Shown here in pieces: positions 1-11,762 of a DNA stretch of 64,000 nucleotides. Both the position numbers and the translations under genes were made by a program. The notes under the pieces are model-generated. The model did no database searches and was not told where the DNA came from. It saw only the letters and a program-made list of their open reading frames with translations. Each line of letters starts with the position of its first letter. The first letter of the stretch is position 1. The DNA is from Astrothelium macrocarpum (Eukaryota; Ascomycota; Dothideomycetes; Trypetheliales; Trypetheliaceae), in the NCBI GenBank assembly GCA_021030915.1, contig JAGEMR010000023.1:1-64000 (forward strand). Reading direction: 5' to 3'.

Positions 1-2
1 TT

Positions 3-455
3 TTGAATATAGATGGTACGATTGTGTGGAATTCGGCATTTAGTGTCGCTCGGCATTTGGTGTCGGATTACGTTACCGAAATAGGCGGCCTAGAATACAG
101 CGCGCACACCACGGCTGTTGACAAATGGGCCTTGGGGATAATTAGTCCAGAGTACACTTGCGGATTATTGCGACGCATTCTGGAATTTCTCCAAGGCACG
201 ACCAACCGTGGGCTGTGGAATTGTCAAGAATGCCAAGCGGCCCTGACAAGCTAGCTAGACAGCTCCCATACTTCGAATCATGTAGCGACTCGAACTATTC
301 AGAATGCGAAATCCGCTCGCAGAATTCGAAAGTCTTGGGTGCGGTCCAAGCGACAAAAGACACGATTTGCGGATGTGGTTACCATCATTGTCTATTCGAA
401 TACGTATGAAGTGTCGGAGGGCGATGAAGAAGAGAAAGTTCTATCGCTGGACTGA
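3..455 (+). pseudogene. Protein-kinase-like remnant, partial
   Basis: The frame enters from the left edge. It contains GGLEYSA followed by VDKWALGII, which resembles kinase subdomains VIII-IX (GTxxYxAPE, then D-x-W-(S/A)-LG). The APE glutamate is missing. The frame meets an in-frame TAG at about 252-254 and then stays open to a TGA near 453, encoding a basic tail. Either this is a decayed kinase with a nonsense codon, or an unrecognised short intron removes the stop. The similarity is by eye over about 25 residues, so the family call is tentative. Confidence 0.3.
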
Positions 456-737
456 AAAGGACTAGCAAGGTAAAAACAATTGGAGGTCGTGCTGTCTGGA
501 CAAATGTCCATCTTTGAAACATCGTACGCAATATTTTATTCGATTCAATGAGCTACATGTATGGACAAAAAGTCCACCGAAAGATTAAATTACAAATCTA
601 AGGTTTTCAAAGTAATTTGTGCGGCACCATTGATGGCATGTACTGTACAGTGTAATCGAAACACACTCGCACCTCCCAGCTCTCCATCTGTCCCCCCTCT
701 TCCAGCACTTCCCCCATTCCAACCCTCCTTCCTTCCC
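456..737. other. Intergenic, 3' flank of the CM1 gene
   Basis: I see no convincing gene. The right part runs into a strongly pyrimidine-rich tract. A short minus-strand frame around 590-660 could be an alternative terminal exon of the neighbouring CM1-domain gene, after a possible intron starting near 840. Confidence 0.3.
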
Positions 738-850
738 TCACTCTTCCCCCTCCACCTCCCCAACCCCCACACCCATCCCCTCCTCCCCTTCCGCCCGACT
801 CACCACACTCCCTCTACTAACCACACTCCCCCTCCTTACCTTCTCCCGCT
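665..850. repeat. C/T-rich low-complexity tract
   Basis: The plus strand is almost entirely C and T with little A or G for about 180 bases, so the minus strand is purine-rich. It overlaps the last codons of the CM1-domain gene, whose predicted C-terminus there is a Gly/Glu/Val/Ser run. This suggests the tract is partly intron or 3' UTR. Confidence 0.6.
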
Positions 851-3800
851 CCAACAACATCCTCAACTCCTCATTCTCCGCCCTCCCCTCCTCCAACCGC
901 TTCCTCGCCCCGCTCCGATCGAGCAGGCGCGCCTCGCGCTCCGCCTTCAGCCGCCGCTCCAGCTCCTTCAGCCGGTGGATCCAGCGCTGCTCGCTCGGCT
1001 GCTGCGCCATCACACTGCCAGGGAGCACCATGCTGCGCGAGCGCGGCTGCGAAGCCGACGCCGACGACGACGATTGTGGCGGCGACGCCACCACGTGCGG
1101 GAACCCCGTCGACTGCAGGTGCTGGCTGTGGCGCGCGTGCGCGTGGGCGTCGCGCTGCTGCTGGGCGTGCAGCAGCTCGACTGCCGACGTCGAGTGGTGG
1201 CGCAGCAGGGTGTTGACGGTGCGCGTGGTGGCGTCGGTGGTCTTGCTGGTCGACGAGGATGAGCCGGGGCCGGCGGCAGTGGGGCGCTGCGGTTGCGCTT
1301 GCTGCTGCTGGGAAGTTGTCATGGGTGAGGTCTGGCGTGCGAATTGGAGCTCAGCTTTGAGAATCTTATTCTCGCCCTTGAGCTTGGCGATTTCCTCGGC
1401 GTGGCGGCTCGAGGAGCTGCCGCCGACGCCGCTGCGCGTGGAGGAGGTGCGGCTGGGGACCGCGGGACGGACGGGCGGGTTGGTGGTGGTGCTGGTGGGA
1501 GGGGTGATGATGGATTTGGCCCAGCTTTCGACGCTTTCGAGGCGCTTGGTGCGCATGTCGAGGGCGTGTTCGAGCGTTTGAAAGTCTCGGCCCAAGTTCT
1601 TTTCGATTTGGCGGATGCGTTCACGGAAGCTGTTGAAGAGGTGTTCGATGGTTTTGATGGCAAAGATGATGTTTTTGCTGAAGCCGGAAAGGTTCTTGGT
1701 GAGGAGATCCAAGCTGGGTATTTCGCCGTCAACGCGACTATGATGATTGTTCCAGTCCGCTCCACACATGGATGAAAGTCGATGCCAGAGGACGAGGAGG
1801 AGATTGTGCCGGTCCAGTAATTGCTCCCTCATTCGCTCTTCCAGCTGGGCAATCTTTCGTTTGTCGACACCCTTTTGCGTTTCAAGTTCCAACACACGAG
1901 CTTCGTGCGCTGCAAGGGTAGTCCGATGAGCTTGATGGCCTCTAGCTGTGTTTTCATACAAAAGCCGTTCTCTACGACGTGAGGCGCGCTCAGCATCCAA
2001 GAGGTCAGAAAGTTTGCGTGATTCGAGACCAGTCGATTCGAGCAGGGCGTCACGACTTCGAAGTAGGCGATCCTTCTCAGCAAGATCATGCCGATGGGAT
2101 TCGAGTGCATCAGTTGTATCTGCAAGGTCTCTTTGGACTTTGTGCACAATCTTGTACAATTGTTAGTACAATCTAACCTTTGCTTGTCGATTGACTTACC
2201 TTGAGCAGAGCAGACCCAGCACCATTCGGGCTACTCAATGCGACACGCAAACCATCCTCCAACTCGTCCAAACGCTGCTTGTAGTTTGTAGATTCGACTT
2301 CTTTTGCACTGAGATTCTTTCTTAACTTTCTCATCTCTTCTTTGGCTCTGCTCGTTTGACCATTTAGCTCATCCATAACGCTCTGAACTTCCCTCTTTTC
2401 CTGACTATCAAGTGCTTCACGCTGTTTCTTTTCCTCTTCCATTCTCTGCTCGGTATCTCGAAGCCTCTCTTTCTCATCCGAAACGGCTTGCTGAGCAGCG
2501 TTTAATGCATCCTGGAGCTCCCCAATTCGGATTTTGTCGCCTTCTTGTTCTTCACGAAGAAAACTGATTTCGCCTGCGTTGGACTCTGTGGTAATCTCTA
2601 GCCTTTCATTTTTCTCGCGAGTCTCCTTGAGTCGTTTGTCTTGACTCTCGAGTTCCCGATTAGCATCATCCAATTCCTGCTCCAAAACCTGTATGCGGCG
2701 AGTAGAAGCCTGTCTGTCATCCTCAAGTGTAATGACGGACTCAGACATTTGCTTTAGCTCATGTTGTAGTGCTCGGAAATCTTCATCGCGATTTGCCAAG
2801 TTCGTCGTTGTCCTCTCCAGTTCTCTTTGTCTTTGCCTCAGGTCCATCTCTAATTGATCGATCGTACCAATGGCTTCTTTTTCAAGTTCATCGCATTCAG
2901 TCTCCTTCTCTTGCAGGGCTACAAGCACATCATCACGTTCCGTCTGCAAAGCTTGCAAATCCTCTGTCGCAGATTGCATTTCCTCCTCCAAGGCACGCAG
3001 CTTCTCTTCCATCTGAGAGAGTTCATCGAGATGCACATTCAATTCCCGTTCCAAGTCTTGATTTAGCAACTTCTGTTCCGCCAACTCGTCTCGTAACGCA
3101 TTCTGTTTGCGATCGTATTCTTCTCTCTCGGCGTCACTCACTTGGCTGACACGAGTATGTCCACTTGCACGGGAGGCTGAGCGCTGGTTGGCTCGTGACA
3201 CGGAGCGTTCAAAGATGCTATCTCCAGCAATAGATTTAGCACCGTCACCACGCCTTTGGAGAAGTTTGAGATCTTCGATTTCTTGTTGAAGCCGTTCACG
3301 TTCGCGATTGCGAGACGTTAGCATCGAGGTTTGTGCTCCAAGATCACGTCGAAGCTCGGCATTCTCGTGTTTGAGCTGCTCCACAAGTGTGCTGTTCGTG
3401 CTTGTGAGGGTTGCCCCATTCTGAATGCTGTTGCTATCCGAATCCCCAGACTGTGAAAAAGGGTAAGACCGTTGTTGTCGTCTATTGAGAAATGAATACT
3501 TGTTGTGGTTCACCGCTGCTTGGGAGGCTACCTGCTCCTTGAGTTGAGCAATCTCTTCTCGACATCGTTGGGCATCTTCGTCAGCTTGCTCTCGCCTAGC
3601 AGTCTCAGCTTGGAGAAGGTCTTTCCACATCTCCATGGTCTCTTCATCCCCAGTGCTAGGTTCAGAAGTCTTTCTTTCACCCATAGTGCGTACATACTCG
3701 GCAAGTCGACGATTCTCAACCTCCTTGTCCATCTTTTCTTCGGTAAGTTTCTCAACTTGGGTCTCAGAATAAACTAGCTGTTCCTGAAGAAAAAACATTT

Positions 3801-5550
3801 CTTCCTCCAGTTCTGCTTGATTGGCAGATTCTGCGGTCGTCTCGTCCGCAGACTCGGTACTCTGCCTTCTAGCGTCTGCCAATCCATCCTCTTGAGCTTT
3901 TACTTTTCGCTCTAAATCGCGAATCCTCCGTCGCAGAGATTGGTTTTCCTTTTTCTCATTGGCGAGATCGGTCTGGAATTGCACATTTTTCGATATCATC
4001 TCCTTGATGCCCTCGTCAGATCGATTTTGAAGAGCCTGGTCAAGGAAATGTATCTTCAACTTCAAATCAAAATTCTCCTTGCTGAGTTTATCGATTCTGC
4101 TGTTCTGCTCTTTGAGGGACAAATGGCTCCTGCTTCGACTTTGCAAAGTTGATGCCACGCCTGATGAAGCTGGTCTCTTCACTGGAGACGGTGACCTAAA
4201 CCTTGCTCGATACGCTTGAGCCACAGTATCTGGAACCTCGATATTTTGCACATGTTGGGCAATTACCGTATCCGTTGGTCCATGGGTACCAAAGTCTGCT
4301 GGACGAGGCGTAGTGGGAGCAGACTCTGAATGCGTTCCTTCTTCGTTCAAACGCTCAAGATCTCGAAAATCGCTGTGTGCAGAGAAAAAACCGTTGCTAC
4401 CGAATGCTCGAGATCGATCATATGTAGGAGTTGGATCACCGAATTCCAGAGCAGAAGATGCAACACTACCCAAACTTGGCAGCCGCGACAGTCCAGTTCG
4501 AGATCGAGAAGTGAACGGGGTGTCAGCAGACAGAGCTCCACCCGTCTGGAGAGCGTAATCTGTACTCAATGCGGCATCGCTAAAATTTTCTCCATCCGAT
4601 TTGTTTGTAAACGACGAAGCCGAGGAACGTTGGCTGGATTGCCTTGTTTTTAGATAACTCGGTCTTTTGCGCAATTTTGATGAGAGTGTTTCAATGGTTA
4701 TGCTATCATTGAGTGGTGCTAAAGAGTAATGCTCTTGTTCCTGACTGGCTGGCCGGACTGTACTCGGAGGACGAGGAACTTGGTCCGTAGATGTACCAAT
4801 CTCCTGGACTGATCCGTTCGATTTCGTGACATACTGATCATCGTCGCTTTGTGCCCCTCCAAAAGTTTCTTGTTCGGTTCCGACTTTGTGATGAGTCCGC
4901 TTTGCAGCCGCTGCTGCCGGAGAGGACGGTATATTGTCTAATTCCGAGGAATCTTCAACAGAGTCGCCTCCTCCGACTGACTGTGTATTGTCTCCCGAGA
5001 GGGCTTGTGCAGGAGTCTTGTAAGCACCAACAGGAGTTGGAGGAGATGCTGGAGTCCCACTTTCTATTCCCTCCGTTTGTTCAGGCAATGAGGCAAAGCC
5101 AGACCCTCCGTCAGTCGTCTCTCTGGACCCATTTTGACTCGTTTCTACCTGATCCGAATTATTCAACCCGTTGTCTTTTGGCTCGGTACCAAAGACATAA
5201 GTATCATCCAGACCTGCGTGCGCGCCCGGTTGCGCTGCAGGCGATCCCTCTGGTAAGAAACTGGATTCAACATCCATTAAATGTTTGTTCATCTCCCGTT
5301 CATCCATTACCGTTGAACCTGCTGCGTCGGTGTGACCTTCTGCCAATTCGCTTTGTCCTTGGGCAGAATCTTCGAGCTCATCCGTGAAGTCATCGTTTTC
5401 GTTTGGAAGTGGAGGCAATTCGGAATCAGGTTGCTCAAAGGATTGTACGTCTTGTGGTTGTATAGTAGGACTCGATGTCTGTTCGTTTTCCGTTTGTTCC
5501 AACGCGTTTTCCATAGATGTTTTCGGTTCCAACGTGCCGTCTGACGCCAT
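738..5550 (-). CDS. apsB: CM1-domain microtubule-organising protein, ApsB/Mto1-like
   Basis: Two exons (5550-2200 and 2150-738) are joined by a 49-nt intron with GTAAGT donor and TACTAAC branch site; phase is 0 and the product about 1587 aa. The first ~450 residues are acidic, Ser-rich and disordered. Around residues 475-550 the block LKEQNSRIDKLSKENFDLKL is a classic centrosomin motif 1 (CM1), which recruits gamma-tubulin complexes. Long coiled coils follow. Near the C-terminus RWIHRLKELERRLKAERE resembles the Mto2-binding/MASC-type region. By family it should nucleate microtubules at spindle pole bodies or septa. PcpA/Pcp1 also has CM1, so the ApsB assignment is probable, not certain. A GTAAGG donor near 840 could end the protein differently. 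Confidence 0.8.
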
Positions 5551-6029
5551 AGCTCAAGTCCCTACACACTCTAGGTAGATTACACCACCTTCTTTGAACA
5601 GTCAGAATCTTGGTCGCAAGACATCTAGGTGAAAAGGTCGCCCTCGGTGGCAGAACCGGACTGACACGGCACGCGTTTTGTGGTTTGTGGAGCGTAGAGA
5701 AGACGGGATTTTGGAGAAGAGCATAGAAAAGGCTTCTTTCACGATGGGCACAAACGAATGGACAGGTACAGCGCCGGCAGAGTGGCCACACCATAGACGG
5801 CATGCGCATTAAAGTTCATGGCGCACCGTGGTACGTGATGGGCGCGCACCCGCGTCTCATCACCTCCGCCCCGCAACCATCACATCAACCCCCGATATGT
5901 TATGACTTTACAATACGAATTACGCTTGGCATCAACACAAAGCAAAGCTGCTCTCATTCGAAATTCGTCAGATACGCTACTATATGTATATTTGCAATCT
6001 CTAGATGAACAACATAAAGCGCCATCGCT
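5551..6029. other. Promoter of CM1 gene and 3' end of GH16 gene
   Basis: Both flanking genes are on the minus strand, so this 479-bp gap holds the upstream region of the CM1-domain gene and the terminator of the glucanase. I see no further gene. Confidence 0.5.
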
Positions 6030-7046
6030 TCAGTCACTTTCATACATGCGCATCCCCTTGAAGATCCAGTAGGCCTCGGTGAAGTTTCCCGGATACATCT
6101 TCACATAGTCTTCGCATGTATCCACCTGTGTCTGTGCCTTGCACCCACTACTCTCCCAAACGTTATCTGCCCCAGCCCATACACCACAGAGATCGGTATT
6201 GATAATGGGCCGCATATCCTTAAAGTGCGCATCCCAAGTGCATCCAGACCCTGAGAACTGGGCAAGTGGTTGTTGATTCCAATCCTGAGGATTTGGTGTA
6301 GTGTTGTTCGACGCAAGATCTTGAGGAATGGTACCGCGTGGAAAAAACCAGATCGAAATTCCCTCCGAGGTCCATTCCGTTGCAAACACGCCACCTTGTT
6401 GAGAGTTGAAGTTCGACCCAAAACTGGCAGTGCCGACAGAGTTGTTTGGAGCAACAATACCACATCCGGCGTTCAGAGTTTGATTTGGAGCATTCACGTC
6501 GCAATTTGCCGTCAATAGTCTCCCTGTATAGTTGATCTGGGTCAAATTTTGTACGGCACAGCCAGACGTTGTATGCAGTGTCATTTGATTGCTCGTTTGA
6601 TTGTGGACTCCCTCAATAATGTCGATTTCTCCAGTCGAGGGCCATGAATTGCCGACTCCCAGAAGCCAAAAAGCAGGCCAAGTCCCACACCCAGTAGGCA
6701 TATGGCTAATGTCTGCAACGAGAAGTCCGTGGTTGTAGTTAGTCTTTCCCTCAAGTCTTACTGATAGACGCCCTCCTGTTCCATTGGAATCAAGTGCGGT
6801 CTTTGAGTCCACCGCGAGCATGATACTATCGGGGTTGTATCCAACCAATTGCGCTTGCACGGCCACTTGCTCAGACACATATTGGACTGTACCATTTGTA
6901 GGATCCTCCTGATCGAAAAAGTTGAACTCATCAAAAGAATTCGATGGATTCGATAGAAAGTCTTCCTTGAGCGTGTAGCCTGCAGCTGCCAGTTGTGATA
7001 AAAGGATTGCGGCCAGCGCTGAAGCGGTTTTGGAAATTCCAGTCAT
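6030..7046 (-). CDS. Secreted GH16 endo-1,3(4)-beta-glucanase
   Basis: Single-exon 338-aa protein starting at an ATG with a hydrophobic signal peptide (about residues 1-22, ending in an alanine stretch). The active-site signature GEIDIIEG puts the nucleophile Glu at 140, Asp at 142 and acid/base Glu at 145, the GH16 ExDxxE arrangement. WPAFW just before it and several N-x-S/T sites support a secreted glucan hydrolase. It likely cleaves beta-1,3 or mixed-linkage beta-glucan outside the cell, in wall remodelling or polysaccharide use. Conserved cysteines in the C-terminal half suggest disulphides. No GPI signal or extra carbohydrate-binding module is visible. A second GH16 gene lies near 46 kb but is clearly diverged. 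Confidence 0.9.
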   Translation of the reverse strand: MTGISKTASALAAILLSQLAAAGYTLKEDFLSNPSNSFDEFNFFDQEDPTNGTVQYVSEQVAVQAQLVGYNPDSIMLAVDSKTALDSNGTGGRLSVRLEGKTNYNHGLLVADISHMPTGCGTWPAFWLLGVGNSWPSTGEIDIIEGVHNQTSNQMTLHTTSGCAVQNLTQINYTGRLLTANCDVNAPNQTLNAGCGIVAPNNSVGTASFGSNFNSQQGGVFATEWTSEGISIWFFPRGTIPQDLASNNTTPNPQDWNQQPLAQFSGSGCTWDAHFKDMRPIINTDLCGVWAGADNVWESSGCKAQTQVDTCEDYVKMYPGNFTEAYWIFKGMRMYESD

Positions 7047-7641
7047 GGTTTATGTAATGAAGGTAATGTGCACTTCCGTGACACGAATAAAAATTTGGGT
7101 TTGGCAAATGTGCAATTTCTGATCCGACTGAAAATTATAAGAATGGTAAGAGGATGGGCACGCACGTTGTGAAGACCTGCTTCTTTTAAACCAGAACCAA
7201 GATGATCATGATTCACTGTGGCAAACAAAGCAAGCTTTCTCTTGGTCAACAGAATGATGCAGACGCGTTGAACAAAGTCATTGCACAGTCAGACAAAGAC
7301 AAAGACAAAAGATAATCACAAGCACTGTCGCTTTAGGGTTTTAAAACCAAACAATAAAGGGTAAATTTTCGTTCGTCAAGTTGAAGAATTTTCAATGCAC
7401 AACCAGTAATACATGCTAGAGGTGACCAGTACATTTCTTTGGATACAGATAACATTCTGCCAATCAAAAGACATCATGCAGCCGTGTTAGATGCCATGTA
7501 ATTACCGATGAAATCTTAAAATTTCAAATTTTGTGAACCATGCCTCCCTTCCATCTGGGATGATGCTACCAGCATGACCCAAAGAGCCACGAAACGCATC
7601 GAGAAGCAACCATGTTTCATTCTAACACCGCAATCTGCAAA
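7047..7641. other. Promoter of GH16 gene and 3' flank of Vts1
   Basis: Roughly 600 bp with no supportable gene. It contains the upstream region of the glucanase, including a short AGACAAAGACAAAGACAAA direct repeat near 7290-7310, and the 3' UTR of the Vts1 gene. Confidence 0.5.
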
Positions 7642-9621
7642 TCAGAGCTTACCCTCTGTACGAGCTTCCTTGACCTGATCAAAGACCTGGATACAAATGT
7701 TAGATCGATCCAACGTTTGACAGAAAGGGAAAGGAAAAAAGAAAAAATACCTTGAGCATTTTGCGCCTTGCTCCCAGAGCATTGACGCCACGTTTCTCCA
7801 ATCCCGCATCATCCAGCTCAATGAGCTCTGTCCATTGGAGATCTTTCAGGTTGTCCGTGTACTTGTGTAATCTCAAGCTACGCAGCCAATTCGGAATATC
7901 CTGAAGAAGTGTAGCGTCTGTAGGATCTTCAGGTGGCTTGGAGCTTCCACGTCGGCCCCTCGGAGATCGCCCGCGATTCACCTCAGAGTGATCAGACAAA
8001 TAGCCTTCGTGACCTCCACCCATTCCCATTGCAAATTGGTTCAAATTCAGACCTGCGAGTTGGTTGTTCAACATTGGATTTGCACCATCATAAGCTGCAA
8101 GGAATCCATTGTTTTGCGGCGAGGTAAAGTTCATGGCACTCACGCCAGGTGCGCCCTGAATGGTGATGCCTGGAGAGTTTGGACGCGATCGTCTGCCCTG
8201 CATGGCTGCCAGCTGCTGAGCTTGAAGTGCAGCTGCTTGCTGCGGAGTGAGGATTTGCCCAAGCTCGTTGGTCATGAGAATGCCAGTTCCTTGCATGCCT
8301 GGGGAGGCCAGTTGCTGTTGGGTTCCATTGCCTTGGCCTTCAGAAGACCGAGCTCGACGATACTTGCGGACATCGTCAAGCTGAATGCGGTTATTGACAG
8401 TCGATAGAGCAGCAAGCTTCATCGCCGTTGCGTTGGCAACCATGTCTGCTTGAGATGCATTCTGCTGTTGTGGTTGCTGCTGATTAAAATTAGGAACCAT
8501 AGGTGTGTTAACCATGGACGCCCAATTGCCACTCTGGGCATAAGGAGAGAATACAGAGACACCACTATTTGGGGGATCGGTGGCATTCAAAGTCGTGTTC
8601 TGCACATTACCGTCATTGCCAAGTTGAGGTGGTCTGCCCGAACGGAGACCAGCAGAGGGAGGAGGCTGAGTGAATTGTCCCATGGGTTGGTGACCGGAAG
8701 AAGACTTTGGTCTGACACTTGCGTTTTGATTTTCAGTTGTGCGCGAAGTCCATGGAGACAATGGAGGGGCCTGGTGATTCTCTTTTTTGGTCTCCGAGTT
8801 TGGTAGACTTGGACCATGGTATGAGGTCCGGTCGGCAATAGCAGCACTGTTGCGGTTGGAAGTTGGAGCAGTTCCAGTATGCTGAGTGAATTCGGCCTTT
8901 TGCTTTGCGATGGCAGCCGCAGCGTCTGGAAACATTGAGTTGATGGTTGAAGCGTCAAGGCCAGAGTTACGTTTTGCACTTGGTGAAGGTGGAGGCCTTC
9001 CGAGACCCAGTGAATTGCGAGATGCTTCAACCGACAGCTTACTCATAGCATCACTCATCTTTTGCGACATGGGGTCTGATATTGTTAGCCACTATCTTTC
9101 TTCTATATCAATCAATACACACCTTTTTCGCCAAAATTTGCGGGTGAGAGAACACCTGACATGGGATGACTCTTTGCCATCTGTTGAAGGACTTGGATGA
9201 AAAATCGAATCTGGACTTGCGTAGTTTGTTGTAGCAAGGCATAGAGTGCCGCTGTCCGCTCTGCCTCAGAGAGAACACGAAACCACTGTTCAATGGCACT
9301 GAGCTCATCTTTAAAATCTTGATCAAGTGTAGCTGCCGCCATCTCTTCAAGTGTTGTTTCGTATTGATCAATATCCGCTATCCATTGCTGCGCTGCCTTT
9401 TCCATGTCATCTTGATTGCCTTGACCTTGATTATTGAAGTAGACCTCCGACGATGGCCTGATTCCTCGAATTTGAGGCGCCGCAGAGAACGATCCCATGT
9501 CGGCGGAAGCACGGAGGTGATGACCCCCACTGACTGTTCGGTTTGATGGAGGCCGAAGACTTGAGTTGCTTGTTTCAGGAGTGCTGTTGCGATTTCCTGC
9601 GAGGTGGCTGATGGACGACAT
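7642..9621 (-). CDS. VTS1: Vts1/Smaug SAM-domain RNA-binding protein
   Basis: Three exons (9621-9123, 9075-7751, 7686-7642) with introns of 47 and 64 nt give about 622 aa. The start is the ATG at 9621; the upstream in-frame GTG is not a fungal start. The N-terminal ~165 residues form the conserved helical Vts1 block (QQWIADIDQYETTLEEM, IEQWFRVLSEAERTAALYAL). A long Gln/Asn/Ser-rich disordered middle follows, then a C-terminal SAM domain (about 556-615, IPNWLRSLRLHKYTDNL). The SAM domain of this family binds hairpin Smaug-recognition elements and recruits deadenylation, promoting mRNA decay. The last exon encodes only the tail VFDQVKEARTEGKL, so a model without it misses the natural C-terminus. 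Confidence 0.93.
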
Positions 9622-11173
9622 CTTGATGATCACAATTCCAGACTAGAAAACGCGTTCTGTAAATTATTGAAACAAAGAGGTTCTAAAGGTTTAATGTCGG
9701 CGTCAGAGGGAGAGATATGGAGCCAGGGAATATGTTTCCAAAAATAGAATCCTATTGTCGAGACAGGAGCTCAATAGGTATTGTTGAAAGATGGCAATTC
9801 TAGGACATTAAGTTGCACTTAGAAAGCCTCCTGCAGTACCTGCTGACCTCAAAGGAGTTCTCAGGCTGATTGTACTGTTGTAGTGACTCAAAGTTGTGAA
9901 TTAAATCAGATGGAGTGAATGCGTTAGCATTGAGTCGTCTGCGTCATACTTTGAAGAGAAAGACTCCGTACCAGCCAAGCCCGTGGAGGAATCTGCGTGA
10001 CTAAATCCAGGCGCGACAGAGAACTCGTAGTACGCTGGTGGGTGGCAGCAAGTCCTGGATGGGTATGACCAGGCTGGAAGCTGCCGGCGCCTCGATCAAA
10101 ACAAAGACCTCTGCGAACGACAGAATGTTGAAGCCACCAAGTAAGGTAAGAAATCCACTTCACGACTTCCACAAGGATGATGCGAGAGTTAGGAGCGTGA
10201 GTGACAAGCACAACGGATGAAGAGCAAGGTAGGTGGGCAGTGACAAAGGTTGAAGGCCAGACCTCACACTTCTCCGGCGGCTGAGAAATTCCGCTCCGAC
10301 AATAGAATCTAGCCAACATTTGCACGTTCACAGGGCTTTGTCTCTCCAACACAAGCCATGTGCTAAACTCGTAACGTCTCACGACTCCAGAAAAAGGAAT
10401 AGCCTCACTTGTCTCACTCTCAACACGTGCTTCGTCTGAACGTTCGTCCAGATTTTGTTTTCGTGCATGATACGTAGTTCTCCTGTCCGTGGATGGAAGT
10501 TCACAGCATCAACAGCAGACTATCGAAGCCATGCTTATATGATATACCTCAACACGTGTCATCGAAACTTGCACGCGACTTTCCTTTCATTTCTCTTGCT
10601 CAATCCCAAGTTGGCCGTCATCATCAGGAGACTTCGAGGAGAGTAGATTGTGGAATGCTCAACTTCCAGCAAACCAAAAGGCCTTAAACTCAATGGAGCC
10701 AATGTCACGTAGATGAAGTTTCATTTCTTCCGCATCTTCTTTTCGGGGACATGTTCTATCTCGAGATGTATCAATGGGCGAATCTGGATATTTTTGCTTA
10801 CCGGTGACTAGATGCAGAAGTTCCGCAATGGACCGGTAGAACCTAGTTTAATACATAAGATTTTCACCGGATGTTGCAACCTCCCGTGCCTAGTCCTTTT
10901 TCTTTTGCTTTTTAAAGTATCAACTATCCGCTGTTGGCGCAATAAAACCCTATCGACGAGTGCGTTTGAATTCTTGTGATCCAATCACGCACCCAAATCT
11001 TACAACAGACTGCGTACTATCGCGAGTCTTTACTTCTTTGAGCACACCTACACATTTTTCACCGGCCATTCGCTCGTGGACCTAGTGCTGTACGCATGTG
11101 TGACTCACGCCTATCTAAACGTCTCATCACACATTGTTTATTGGATCTAACCCAGAGATCATACCATTGGATC

Positions 11174-11628
11174 CTACCATTGAAATGAGTAGCAATAGTT
11201 TCGAAATGCCAAGCCCGGAACTGCGGACCCTACAGGAAGGCTCTGATGAATGTGCAGCTTCGCATCTGCGTTAATTGAGAAGCGTTGCTTACTGCTGAAT
11301 CTATTCTGTAGGATGCTCCACATGTACAGAGTAAGCCACCGTGCTTCCTGGGGTGTATCCGTAATGTGGATTTGTTTCAAAGGACCCATCAGGGTGGCGA
11401 CCGGAGAAGTCTTGATCCTTGTACCCTCCAAGTAGATATCGTCTTTGCCTAATCTGGGAACACGGCGTACGTTAAACAGCCTCACGTTCTATCATAATCT
11501 AGCCGTGATACAACAACACATGGCTATCAATGTGGAGATGGACCCACTTCTCATCGGTTACTAGAAACCGAGCTGATCTGAGATGTTCTAGTGCCTTCCT
11601 GGCAAAAGTCTTCAATGCCCAGGGGAGA
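11174..11628 (-). other. Possible orphan coding segments
   Basis: Two minus-strand stretches read like protein. One at about 11628-11500 contains ARKALEHLRSARFLVTDEKW, and a second at 11485-11174 contains GKDDIYLEGTRIKTSP and EARWLTLYMWSILQN. They are in different frames, separated by stop codons, with no clear start codon or splice pair. I do not recognise the family. They could be exons of an undetected gene, a decayed gene, or chance open frames. Confidence 0.2.
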
Positions 11629-11742
11629 ACAAGAGAAAAAAATGTAATTAGGGAGATGAGTCAATCAAAAGACACTCAGATGAATGTTCTGGCTTGCGAT
11701 AATTCCATGATTTTCATCTGAAATCCAATGTATCACTGCAGA

Positions 11743-11762
11743 GTTTGTTTGTTTGTTTGTGT
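11743..11762. repeat. TTTG microsatellite
   Basis: About five tandem TTTG units followed by a GTGTGT stretch, in non-coding DNA. Confidence 0.8.

Noticed and set aside
738..1775. Long plus-strand and alternative minus-strand frames opposite the CM1 gene
   Set aside because: They are shadows of biased Ser/Arg/Ala codons in the true minus-strand exon and contain no domain.
9924..10382. 152-codon minus-strand frame
   Set aside because: No recognisable motif, unremarkable composition, and it lies upstream of Vts1; likely chance.
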